Shown piece by piece: positions 43,801-50,647 of a DNA stretch of 64,000 bases. The stretch is from Streptosporangium nondiastaticum (GTDB taxonomy: Bacteria; Actinomycetota; Actinomycetes; Streptomycetales; Streptomycetaceae): positions 62,001 through 126,000 of the forward strand of contig NZ_PXWG01000004.1 of the NCBI RefSeq assembly GCF_003011965.1, in the 5' to 3' direction. The translations under genes and the position numbers were made by a program. Every line of letters starts with the position of its first letter. Position 1 is the stretch's first letter. The notes beneath the pieces were generated by a model that did not search any database, had not been told where the DNA came from, and saw only the letters and a program-made list of their open reading frames with translations.

Positions 43801-44510
43801 TGCGCCAGCACGAGGTCCGCGGCCAGCCGGAGCCCGTACGTCAGCGGAGGACCGTCGCCGCGCGACCCCGCCCACAGGAGGAAGTCGCCGCCGAACTCCC
43901 CCGACGGCTCGGGCACGGAGCGCAGCGCGATGTCCGTCACGACCTTGTCGCCGACGGGGCGGAGCTGCACGGGCCCGGTCAGCGAGAGGGATCCCTGCGA
44001 GGGGCGTACCAGTGCGATGAGGGACCCGAGCGGTGCCGGGTCCTGGACCTCGGGCGCGTGGAAGGTGAGGCCCCGGCCGAGGGCGGGACGGCCGTCGCGG
44101 GCGGGACGGGCCACGGAAGTGAGCAGGAGCTCGGGCGGGCGGGCGCCGAAGGCGAGGCCGGCCAGGTCGCTGCCTTCGGTGTCGGGGAAGGAAGTGGCGA
44201 GCGTCCAGCCGGCGGGGGCCGTGAGGGGGATGAAGAGGGCCGGGTCCTGGTCGACGGGGTCGAGGCCGAACTCGATGCCGGTGACTTGGGCGCCGGTGAT
44301 GCCCAGTGCGCTGAGTTCGCCGCCCACGACGACGGTCCTCAAGTCCGGGTGGTCCTCGCGGTGGAGCCCGGTGATCGTGAGGGTCTTGTCGTCCAGCCAG
44401 CCGGCGATCAGTGCGGCGGCCGGCCCGCGGCCGAGGCCGGCGGCCGCGAGGGTGAGGGTGTCGCCGGTGGTGTGCCGGTCGAGCAGGGCCTGGAGTTCGG
44501 TGAACTGCAT
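40833..44510 (-). CDS. very large beta-rich protein of unknown function (1225 residues)
   Basis: Last gene of the prenyl-synthase operon. It starts at MQFTELQALLDRH (ATG 44510, with AAGG upstream). No signal peptide or membrane helix is seen. Most of the chain alternates short amphipathic strands (for example FTLSLDEGTPAQLKDVI, LRITLKTSWNFTVP, LDFSVDLPRGVLLGG) in repeating blocks of roughly 100-150 residues, as in elongated beta structures. A highly charged stretch rich in Lys, Arg, Glu and Ala at about residues 460-497 looks like a helical or coiled-coil insert. It overlaps the convergent PNPOx-fold gene by eight bases at the stop codons. I do not recognise the family. A structural or lipid-conducting role beside the TULIP-like proteins is a guess from composition and neighbours. 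Confidence 0.75.
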   Translation of the reverse strand: MQFTELQALLDRHTTGDTLTLAAAGLGRGPAAALIAGWLDDKTLTITGLHREDHPDLRTVVVGGELSALGITGAQVTGIEFGLDPVDQDPALFIPLTAPAGWTLATSFPDTEGSDLAGLAFGARPPELLLTSVARPARDGRPALGRGLTFHAPEVQDPAPLGSLIALVRPSQGSLSLTGPVQLRPVGDKVVTDIALRSVPEPSGEFGGDFLLWAGSRGDGPPLTYGLRLAADLVLAQGVGVAVSAAVPVAGNEIVLTVDALPGSDVGTGVLEGWYGTGAAVQQLTSQGFTLGDAVRLTELSVTIDLTKISQGPAKALTAVTVKAGAKPEVSWPIAGDDLAVTGVGARLTVTAPLQPGRSATVTGFGDFAVAGTVALHASAAIPPGSFTLSLDEGTPAQLKDVIRHFLPKADLNGVPDLTLKKFDGTAVPTKGEYEVSAAVATEWHIDIGASRLQLDEASLELERKEEAAEARKGGKHRGARKSWRKSRAEAAEKRAAALTIDAAGAGAAAAKTTGTLSAKATLGPAGHDGAIAFDAAWHLPGSFELGGTFPEIDLTALLKALACDADVLLPEGLPPVELLNSTVKLRLGGARAGEPADGKGYELAVSSTVTFGGADALTFVGKAAKGGDPGTLFAAAFWQDGWTWAPNQVQGWSEALGILGDITFAKSGLAVCSADGVALDAGSPPDTLPATLDKGLTFFTEIGFTGPLEPLKALFEGAATGVHLQAVLASPVRNSVFRASIAEQKVRAGFGGIEVEIQPAQLRITLKTSWNFTVPAMGSSPETLLQFVAGGTVSREGFSLFLTLKPADAALGTIAGQLAPGQYAFVLEGPGHKALSAVPVTGADGRIVYDAARQLSDSAAPQPGPAWKNAFGIEGFDIEAFWAQIGSGTSGLTLGMGGSIRVGEAGLELDIVGGMEPEPFVTVFRFALTTADKDKGVSLWDILAVVFPPPEPLAFLRKIVLHELMFCAVTAPGGWTSPLGEHWDQGYRGKGNIDFFGNNWRFEVAVGNDGVYADSTIARPLTIGEVFSLSNSDGTTGPRYLLDTRGIKDGHLPSKILCLSGKVALLGLSVAVEAELGTDGFAFTLEAHLLDILQSQISCTLDTGSGLHAGASVGLDFSVDLPRGVLLGGIPIAGGTLVGIKAHGGFDLKIDGSGANLRLTAGCEAWLAGVRLVGFDLDLTFGVRKWDDIVGYLQDHPEELFASLGEGIWDAMKDCATTKAAELT

Positions 44511-44615
44511 GCGGGAGGCCTTCCGGGGCGGGGCGGGTCCGTGTGCCGAGCGGCTCGTGCGGGAGCGGGTGTGCCTGCGGTCCGCTCGGTGCACGGACCC
44601 GCACCCGCGCTGAGG

Positions 44616-46289
44616 TCAGCCCGCCAGCTTGCCGGCGATGACCTTGCGGGCGTTGTCCGTCAGGGCCTTGGCGATGGCGTCCTTGCGCTGGGCGGCGCCG
44701 TCCTGGACGCCCTGGATGAAGCCGGCCTTGATCTCGGAGGTGTTGAGGATCTGGTGCAACGCGTCGTCAGGCAGGCCGTCGACATGGACGTTGATGTCCA
44801 GGCGGGCCGGGTCGGCGTCGACGGTGAGCGAGCGCAGGCCGATGGTGAGGTCGTCGGCGTCGGGTCCGGAGAAGGACAGGCCCAGGGCCACGGAGGGCTG
44901 CTCCGCGGTGGTGGTCATGGTGCCGTTGAGCTTGTCGCCGCTCTTGGTGAACGTCGCCACGACCGAGGCTTTCACGGTGATCGGTGCTTGTGCGATCCGG
45001 CCGAACCGCAGGGTCGCGTCGACGCCTTCGGCGACGAGGGAGGCGTCCTCGGCCGGGACGAGCACGTCGGCGATGCCGCTGATCGAGACGTCGTTGAGGG
45101 TGAAGTTGACGGGGACGCCCATGACCTGGTGGTCACCGAGATCGATCGTGTCGATCGACAGGGGGTCGAGATTCGGGTCGCTGGACGACTCGACGACGGT
45201 CGGCGGGTAGAAGCCGGAGCCGGTGTCGTTGAGCGAGGCCCGGACCCGGTCGAAGAGGTAGACCTCCAGGGGGCCGTCGCCCGTCGGAGGCGGGCCGCTG
45301 TCCGCCGGGAGGGCGCCCGTGCCGAAGACGTTGTCGAGCGCCTTGTCCAGCTGATCGGTGACGGAGCCGGAGAACTGCGTGCGGAAGTCGTCCGCGTTGA
45401 GGGCGTCGGAGAGTTTGGCGGTGAGGGCCGTGGCGGCGTCGGGGCTGTTGAACGCCGCCACGGCGGACTGTATCCAGAGCTGCTTGTTGAGCTCGGAGAC
45501 GGTGTCGCCCTCGATCGTGAGGTGGTCCTTGTCGAGAGTGAAGACCGGAGTGCCGACGGTGGCGACCGACTCCACGGTGACCTTCGCCGTGCGGCCGGCG
45601 CCGGTCCCGGTCGCTTCGATGCTCAGCCGCACGTCGAAGACGAGACCGGTCACGGTGAAGAGGAACTCCCCGCGCCCCTCGATCGCCTGGGACGGCCAGT
45701 CCACGCCGTACGCGTCGAGGCCCTTGAGCACGACCTGGGTCGGCGGCTTGAGATCGGCGGCCCGGGGATCGTCGATGACGATGACGTGCTGGTCGAGCTG
45801 GTACCTCCCGTTGATCGCGATCCGCGGCTGGTAGCCGTGCGAGTCGTACGCGGCGGTCGTGACCCTGATGGTGCCGCGATAGCCGTCCGCGGTGGGGGTG
45901 AGGCCGGTCAGGTCTCCCACCGCGGCGTTCGGCAGGCCGTCCACGGAGACGTCGTTCAGCGCCAGCGTGGGGTACTGGTCGGTGTTGCTGCGCTGGCTGA
46001 TGAACGCGTTGAGGTTGGCGGGCAGGTCGGGGACACCGGCGTTCTTCGCCGTCTTGAAGGCCCGCTTCACGAAGATCCACCACGCGTCGGCGATGGTGTC
46101 GGCGATGTTCACGCCCTGGTCCCCGGTGAGCGCCCCGAGGGACCACTGGTCCACTGCCAGCGGCGAGAGCGTGTGCCCGTCAGGAGTGCGGATCTGCTCC
46201 AGGATCTTCGGCAGCCAGTACGGGCTGTCCGGGTCGTTGACCCGCTTGTGCATGGTGGCGTAGACGAAGTCGACCAGGGCCGTGGTCAT
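44616..46289 (-). CDS. beta-rich protein, possibly TULIP/P47-like (557 residues)
   Basis: Starts at MTTALVDFVYATMHKRVN (ATG 46289) after AGGAGG (46299-46304). No signal peptide. The N-terminal pattern D-F-V-Y...K-R-V-N recalls the start of P47, a TULIP-fold protein of clostridial toxin clusters, and of two other proteins in this locus. The rest alternates beta strands (for example GYRGTIRVTTAAYDSHGY, PRIAINGRYQLDQHVIVI) with a helical middle (about 290-350) and ends in a Lys/Arg-containing helix. The gap to the upstream prenyl synthase gene holds four CGGAGGTA repeats. The TULIP assignment is by eye only and should be treated as a hypothesis. Confidence 0.72.
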   Translation of the reverse strand: MTTALVDFVYATMHKRVNDPDSPYWLPKILEQIRTPDGHTLSPLAVDQWSLGALTGDQGVNIADTIADAWWIFVKRAFKTAKNAGVPDLPANLNAFISQRSNTDQYPTLALNDVSVDGLPNAAVGDLTGLTPTADGYRGTIRVTTAAYDSHGYQPRIAINGRYQLDQHVIVIDDPRAADLKPPTQVVLKGLDAYGVDWPSQAIEGRGEFLFTVTGLVFDVRLSIEATGTGAGRTAKVTVESVATVGTPVFTLDKDHLTIEGDTVSELNKQLWIQSAVAAFNSPDAATALTAKLSDALNADDFRTQFSGSVTDQLDKALDNVFGTGALPADSGPPPTGDGPLEVYLFDRVRASLNDTGSGFYPPTVVESSSDPNLDPLSIDTIDLGDHQVMGVPVNFTLNDVSISGIADVLVPAEDASLVAEGVDATLRFGRIAQAPITVKASVVATFTKSGDKLNGTMTTTAEQPSVALGLSFSGPDADDLTIGLRSLTVDADPARLDINVHVDGLPDDALHQILNTSEIKAGFIQGVQDGAAQRKDAIAKALTDNARKVIAGKLAG

Positions 46290-46328
46290 GGTGATGCTCC
46301 TCCTGGAGACCGTGCGAAGTGTCGTGTG

Positions 46329-46374
46329 CGGAGGTACGCGGAGGTACGGAGGTACGGAGGTACGAAGTACGGAG
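46329..46374. repeat. tandem CGGAGGTA repeats in the operon leader of the 557-residue gene
   Basis: Four copies of CGGAGGTA (46329, 46339, 46347, 46355), then degenerate CGAAGTA. In the minus-strand transcript these read as repeated ACCUCC, complementary to the GGAGG ribosome site of the next gene (46299-46304), about 25-55 bases downstream. They could hide that site by base pairing. Confidence 0.85.
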
Positions 46375-46399
46375 CTGCGGGTGCCCGGATGCCGCCCGG

Positions 46400-47431
46400 T
46401 CAGGGGCTCCGGTCGACGATGTGCAGCGCCAGGTCCTCCAGGGCGTACCGGTAGCGGCTCGCCGGGAACGGGCGCAGCAGCTCGATGGCCTCCAGCGCCT
46501 GGGTGCGCGCGTCGGCGTAGGCGCGGGAGAAACCCGTGGTCGCCCGGACCTGTGCGACGCACCGCTCCAGGCCCCCGGCGTCCAGGGGCTCCCCGCGCAG
46601 CACGCGGCTCACCCGGTGGTCCGGGCCCAGCTCCTGCATCGCGTACAGCAGGGGCAGGGAAGCCCGGCGCCGCAGGAGGTCCATGCCGCGCGGCTTGCCG
46701 GAGCCGGCCTCGTCCTGGGCCAGGTCGAAGAGGTCGTCCATGACCTGGAGGGCCCGGCCGAGCCGGCGTCCGAAGAAGCCGGCCCGGCGGGCGTCGCCGG
46801 TGCGCCCGCCCGCGAGGGTCACGCCGGCCTCGGCGGCGAGGCCGAAGAGGACGGCGGTCTTGCGGTCGGCCGTGTGCCAGTAGCGCTGGATCAGCCGCTC
46901 GGGGTCGAGGCTCATGTCGGTGCGCAGCTCGTCCAGCTCGCCGCAGCCGATCTGGAACGCCGTGTCCAGGACCAGCTCGACCAGCGCCATGTCGCTGTCC
47001 CGGTCGATGGCCCGGACGAAGCCGCGGATGGCCTGGACGAACTGGAGGTCGCCGACGAGGACGGCGGTCTCCGTGCCCCGCGCGGCGTTGACGGAGGGAA
47101 GGCCGCGGCGCAGGGCCGAGCCGTCGATGATGTCATCGTGGATCAAGGTCGCCACATGGAGCATCTCCAGGGAGACGGCGCCCTGGACCGCCTTGCGCGG
47201 CAGCGGGGCCGGACCGTGGACCATCCTGGCGGCGAGCAGCAGGACGGCGGGGCGCAGCCGCTTCCCGTGCCGGTAGAGGGCGCGCTCGGTGTCGCTGAGG
47301 TAGTCCCGCTGCGGTGCGAGGGCCTCGGCGAGGAACGCGTCGAAGGGGGCTCGGTCGCCGGCCAGGAGCTCCGCCCAGATGCCGGCGGTGACATCCTCGG
47401 CCGGAGCGGTGGACGTGTCGGGGATGAGCAC
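46400..47431 (-). CDS. (E)-polyprenyl diphosphate synthase
   Basis: 343 residues with both Asp-rich motifs of trans-isoprenyl diphosphate synthases: LIHDDIID (first motif, about residue 98) and VMDDLFDLAQD (second, about 233), plus KRLRPAVLLLAA and GKPRGMDLLRRRASLPLLYAM. It should extend an allylic diphosphate with isopentenyl diphosphate. The residues just before the first motif (EMLHVATL) are small to medium, which suits products longer than farnesyl, but chain length cannot be fixed by eye. The start GTG 47431 lies three bases after the upstream stop with no clear ribosome site of its own, implying translational coupling. No terpene cyclase is adjacent, so the prenyl product may be used as a lipid. 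Confidence 0.92.
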   Translation of the reverse strand: MLIPDTSTAPAEDVTAGIWAELLAGDRAPFDAFLAEALAPQRDYLSDTERALYRHGKRLRPAVLLLAARMVHGPAPLPRKAVQGAVSLEMLHVATLIHDDIIDGSALRRGLPSVNAARGTETAVLVGDLQFVQAIRGFVRAIDRDSDMALVELVLDTAFQIGCGELDELRTDMSLDPERLIQRYWHTADRKTAVLFGLAAEAGVTLAGGRTGDARRAGFFGRRLGRALQVMDDLFDLAQDEAGSGKPRGMDLLRRRASLPLLYAMQELGPDHRVSRVLRGEPLDAGGLERCVAQVRATTGFSRAYADARTQALEAIELLRPFPASRYRYALEDLALHIVDRSP

Positions 47432-47434
47432 GGA

Positions 47435-48754
47435 TCAGGACCGCCCGTCCTGGGGAGGGGCGTACCCCTCGATACGGGTGAGGACGGCGTGCCGGACGGT
47501 TTCGCTGATCGCGTCGCGGAGCAGCTCCTGGACGAAGCGCATGGTGCGCAGTCGCTCCCTGGCCACCTCCCCGGCCGTCCCCTGCCAGTCCTCGTCCTCG
47601 ATGCTCAGCGCCAGGGCGGGCAGGGTGACGGTGACATCGCCCCGGTCCGGGTCCACGGTGACGCGGGCGTCTTCGAGGCGCGCGGAGCAGGCGCCGTGGT
47701 GGAGCGTGTCGGTCGCGGCCGGCCGGCGCTGCGCCTTGAGCCGGTAGGCGTTCTTCCCGAAGTCCCTGATGTGGGCGCGCATCTCCGGCGACAGCGTGAG
47801 CCAGCCCTCCGGTTCGTCCGCCTCGGTCAGGGCGTACGTTCCGCCGGCCAGGGCCATGTGGCGCGCGAACTCCTCTTCCGTCGTGGTGGGCAGCTCGCCC
47901 GTGTGCGCGTCGATGGCCGTGTAGACGGCGGACTGGGACATCGGCTCTGTGTCCTTGTCCGTGTTGCCGGTGGTGCCGACGGCCTTGGCGAAGTTGACGG
48001 TTTCCAGCGCGGCGTCCGTGTACTTCTTCTTCTTGACCTCGTCCGTCGTGTCCTCCGCCATGAAGCCGAGGGTGGTGGCGAGGTTGTTCTGCTGCCTGAA
48101 CGCATGGCCGTTGTAGGTGGCGCCGGTCTGCGAGTCGCTCCAGTCGTTGACCGCCGGCTGAGCGGTGAGCCCCGGCCCCGGGTTCGTGGTGGTGTAGGTC
48201 TGTTCGGACGCCCGCCGGGTGACGCCCTGATCGCGCCACAGCTGGCGCAGGCCGTAGGTGTCGTCCGGGTCGTCGAACGCGTCGTAGTAACTCTCGTTGT
48301 GCTGCCCGTACTTGATGAGAAGCTGCTGTCCGTTCTCGCTCCGCATCAGCTTGTCGCGGTGCGCGTCGGCACGGTCGCGCCACTTCTGCAGGGTGTCCGG
48401 GTCCGGCGGGTCGTGGGGGACGGCGGCGCGGCTCGCGGCGGGGAGGGTGGGCCGCTGCGCCTCTTCGGAGAGCGGGCGGAGGTTGCCGGCGGTGTCGACG
48501 GCGCGGATCTCGTCGGGGCGGGCGTCGAGCGCGTACCGGCCGGTGAGGACGAGCGCCGGGATGCGGTACGTGCCCTCCTGGCCGGCGACGGGCTCCGGCA
48601 GGCCCTCGGCGCGGAGCTGGAGCGCGCCTAAGCGGATGCTGAGGGAGCCGGTGGGGTAGCCGACCGTGCCGGGCATCTCCACGGTGCGGGCGAGGGGGTA
48701 GCCGGGGGTGTCCGCGAGGTGCAGCGGCCGGGGTTCGGGGTGCGGGGTGCTCAC
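47435..48754 (-). CDS. unknown protein in the prenyl-synthase operon (439 residues)
   Basis: Starts at GTG 48754 after GCAGGAGACG. No signal peptide or membrane segment. The ends are beta-rich (GSLSIRLGALQLRAEG and RIPALVLTGRYALDA near the start; DARVTVDPDRGDVTVTLPALALSI near residue 375). Between them is a hydrophilic, Thr/Asn/Asp-rich part (about 110-330). The C-terminus is a long amphipathic helix (about 395-430). It directly precedes the prenyl synthase gene with a three-base gap. I cannot assign a function; the strand-helix makeup fits the other lipid-binding candidates in the operon. Confidence 0.72.
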   Translation of the reverse strand: MSTPHPEPRPLHLADTPGYPLARTVEMPGTVGYPTGSLSIRLGALQLRAEGLPEPVAGQEGTYRIPALVLTGRYALDARPDEIRAVDTAGNLRPLSEEAQRPTLPAASRAAVPHDPPDPDTLQKWRDRADAHRDKLMRSENGQQLLIKYGQHNESYYDAFDDPDDTYGLRQLWRDQGVTRRASEQTYTTTNPGPGLTAQPAVNDWSDSQTGATYNGHAFRQQNNLATTLGFMAEDTTDEVKKKKYTDAALETVNFAKAVGTTGNTDKDTEPMSQSAVYTAIDAHTGELPTTTEEEFARHMALAGGTYALTEADEPEGWLTLSPEMRAHIRDFGKNAYRLKAQRRPAATDTLHHGACSARLEDARVTVDPDRGDVTVTLPALALSIEDEDWQGTAGEVARERLRTMRFVQELLRDAISETVRHAVLTRIEGYAPPQDGRS

Positions 48755-48811
48755 GTGCGTCTCCTGCGGTGAGTCGGTCGGGCCGGTGGACGGTGCGTGC
48801 GGAGGGGTGGG

Positions 48812-49180
48812 TCAGGAGACGTCGGCGGTACCGCTGATCATGAGCATGCCGCCGTGGGAGCCCAGCTCCGGCGAGGCCAGCTTGACGTGGACGGTCGCGT
48901 CGCCGACCGGGATGTCGCAGCCGATGGGCTTGCCGATCGGGATGTCGGGGGACAGCGCCGTGACCTTGTCCTTGACGATCGGCGGGGCCGCCCGGGCCAG
49001 GTCGTTGGCGAGCCCCGACAGCACGTCGGAGAGGGGCGTTTTGGGGTGGAACTCGACCTGCTGGAGGTCGAGGTCCGTCACTTTGACCGTGAGGGCCGTG
49101 TCCGTGATGCCGGTGGCCTTGACCGTGACGACGGGCGGGTCCGGAACGTAGGTGACGTCGAATTCGATGGGTGCTGCCAT
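48812..49180 (-). CDS. small beta-helix-beta protein, related to the end of the 430-residue neighbour
   Basis: 122 residues, start ATG 49180 with AGGAG upstream. Two strands (IEFDVTYVPDPPVVTVKATG, TALTVKVTDLDLQQVEF) are followed by a long helix PLSDVLSGLANDLARAAPPIV, then IPIG...CDIPVGDATVHVKLA and a final strand GMLMISGTADVS. The same order, with similar wording (helix; LPAIPVDVDPVHLDVTPVNLAL; DALSLQGDVSI), closes the 430-residue protein encoded divergently at 50648-51940. It therefore looks like a stand-alone half of the same fold. Function unknown. Confidence 0.7.
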   Translation of the reverse strand: MAAPIEFDVTYVPDPPVVTVKATGITDTALTVKVTDLDLQQVEFHPKTPLSDVLSGLANDLARAAPPIVKDKVTALSPDIPIGKPIGCDIPVGDATVHVKLASPELGSHGGMLMISGTADVS

Positions 49181-49242
49181 GGCGGTGCTTCTCCTGGTGG
49201 TCGATGCGCCGGGACGGACCGACGGGCTGACGAGCCGTCGGA

Positions 49243-50175
49243 TCAGGATTCGTGGCCCGCCTTGGACAGGGCGCAGCCACCGCTGCCGTCCGGGGAGATG
49301 GGGACGAGGTCGAGTTCGGCGTGCCAGTCGACGTCGACTCCGGCCGAGGCGGTGGTCGGGTCGTCGCCGACCGTCAGGTTCGTGGCCCGCCGGAAGGTCG
49401 CGTCCCAGCGGGCCGAGGCGACGAATTGGATGGTCTTGTCGCCCTTGGCCAGCCGGGTGTTCTCGTACTGCTTGATCGTGGCCGTCAGGAGCGTGGTGAG
49501 CAGGCTCTTGCTGATCAGCGTGAACACCTGCTTGTCCGTCGGCCAGTCCACGGCGTCGTCGGCGCGCACCGCTTGCGGCTGCCCCACCGCGGCGGTCGAG
49601 GCGAGGACCAGGTGCGTGGGGATGACGTCCACGCGGACGAGGTTCAGGGTGACCGTCTGCCCGAAGAGGTCCTGGGCCGGGATCTTCAGGCCCTTGAGCA
49701 GGGTGGCGCCCTGTGTGAGGAGCGCGGGGACCACCACGTTCTTGACGATGATGCTGGTCGGGCCGTCGGGCAGGTTCTCCAGCCACGCGCCCAGCGGGAG
49801 GGCGGTGATGCCGCCGCCGTCCAGCTTCAGCTGCAGGGCCACCGTGACCTTGCCGGTGACCTGGGGGAGGGGGGTCTCCCCCACCTTGCAGTCCGCCTGC
49901 AGCTGCTGGGCGGTGAACTGGAGCACCCCGGAGTCCGGGAGGTCCGTGACGCCGTCAGCCTTGATCATTTTGCCCCAGAGGTCCGCGTCCGGCGGCGTGA
50001 GGGCGAGGGAGGGGGCGTCCAGGAAGTCCCACGCGAAGGTGTAGTCCGTCCCCTCGAGGGTCTTCTCGGCCTGGCCCCGGAACGCGTCGCGGTGCTGTTG
50101 GTATGCCGTCTGGAGGCCGGAGTTGACGGCGTCGCCGCCGACTCCGACCGCGAGATCGAAATTCGAGTCACTCAC
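49243..50175 (-). CDS. TULIP/P47-like protein candidate (310 residues), first gene of the operon
   Basis: Starts at GTG 50175 (VSDSNFDLAVGVGGDAVN); the ribosome site is weak. No signal peptide. The opening FDLAVG...AVN...Y...F.G, the later WD...AP...LTPP, and the pattern of strands (KVTVALQLKLDG, TVTLNLVRVDVIPTHLVLAS) around a helix run parallel to the 430-residue protein on the other strand, so the two are probably paralogues. A single Cys lies near residue 100 and another near the end. As the first gene of the six-gene unit it may set expression of the rest. Function is inferred only. Confidence 0.7.
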   Translation of the reverse strand: MSDSNFDLAVGVGGDAVNSGLQTAYQQHRDAFRGQAEKTLEGTDYTFAWDFLDAPSLALTPPDADLWGKMIKADGVTDLPDSGVLQFTAQQLQADCKVGETPLPQVTGKVTVALQLKLDGGGITALPLGAWLENLPDGPTSIIVKNVVVPALLTQGATLLKGLKIPAQDLFGQTVTLNLVRVDVIPTHLVLASTAAVGQPQAVRADDAVDWPTDKQVFTLISKSLLTTLLTATIKQYENTRLAKGDKTIQFVASARWDATFRRATNLTVGDDPTTASAGVDVDWHAELDLVPISPDGSGGCALSKAGHES

Positions 50176-50647
50176 GCCGCCATCCAAGGACACCCCGCGG
50201 GGCTGCACCACTGCTTCCCGTGCGCTGTCGCAAACCGGTGCCCGGGCGGTAGTGATCAAGCCGCTGTCTGCGCGGGCGCGCTGTGGGCGCACGGGTGGGG
50301 CGCTTACCGGGCGTCATGGGACATGAGCAGGGGGGAGGGTTTGACTGTTCGTCATGGCCGTGACAGGCCCCTGGCCCACCACGATGGCCAACTCGGCTGA
50401 AAACAGGGTTTGTTACCGGCCCGGGGGGGGCTGAGGGGCCTTCGTCCTCGCCCACGCCGGGCCGTATTGCCGGATCCGTGACCGCCGGTCGATGATGTGG
50501 GCCGCCGCCGGTGACGCGCTGTCGTCCGCACGCGCGCGATCCTCCGGAAACCCGGGCATCGCTACGGGCGAGGCCCCGCGACCATCACCTTCATCACCTT
50601 CATCACCTCCATCACCTCGAACAGCTCAGGACAGGGGAAGCCGGAAC
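50176..50647. promoter_or_regulatory. divergent intergenic region of the TULIP-like/prenyl locus
   Basis: 472 bases between the starts of the two paralogous genes. It contains a G-run (50421-50429) and, just before the plus-strand gene, four tandem 9-base repeats (50583-50618). I see no long dyad. The absence of a coding frame with a ribosome site suggests it is purely regulatory, with promoters for both sides. Confidence 0.4.
50583..50618 (+). repeat. four tandem 9-base repeats (CATCACCTY)
   Basis: CATCACCTT twice, then CATCACCTC twice, without gaps, ending 29 bases before ATG 50648 and immediately upstream of its GGGGAAG ribosome site. They could be part of the leader, a direct-repeat operator, or a slippage product. 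Confidence 0.85.

Noticed and set aside
43080..46454. A long plus-strand frame across the TULIP-like genes
   Set aside because: No ribosome site, biased composition, and the minus-strand genes beneath have good starts, coupled stops and sensible protein features.
46400..47431. Terpene cyclase
   Set aside because: Both Asp-rich motifs (DDIID and DDLFD) are those of chain-elongating prenyl synthases; there is no NSE/DTE metal motif.
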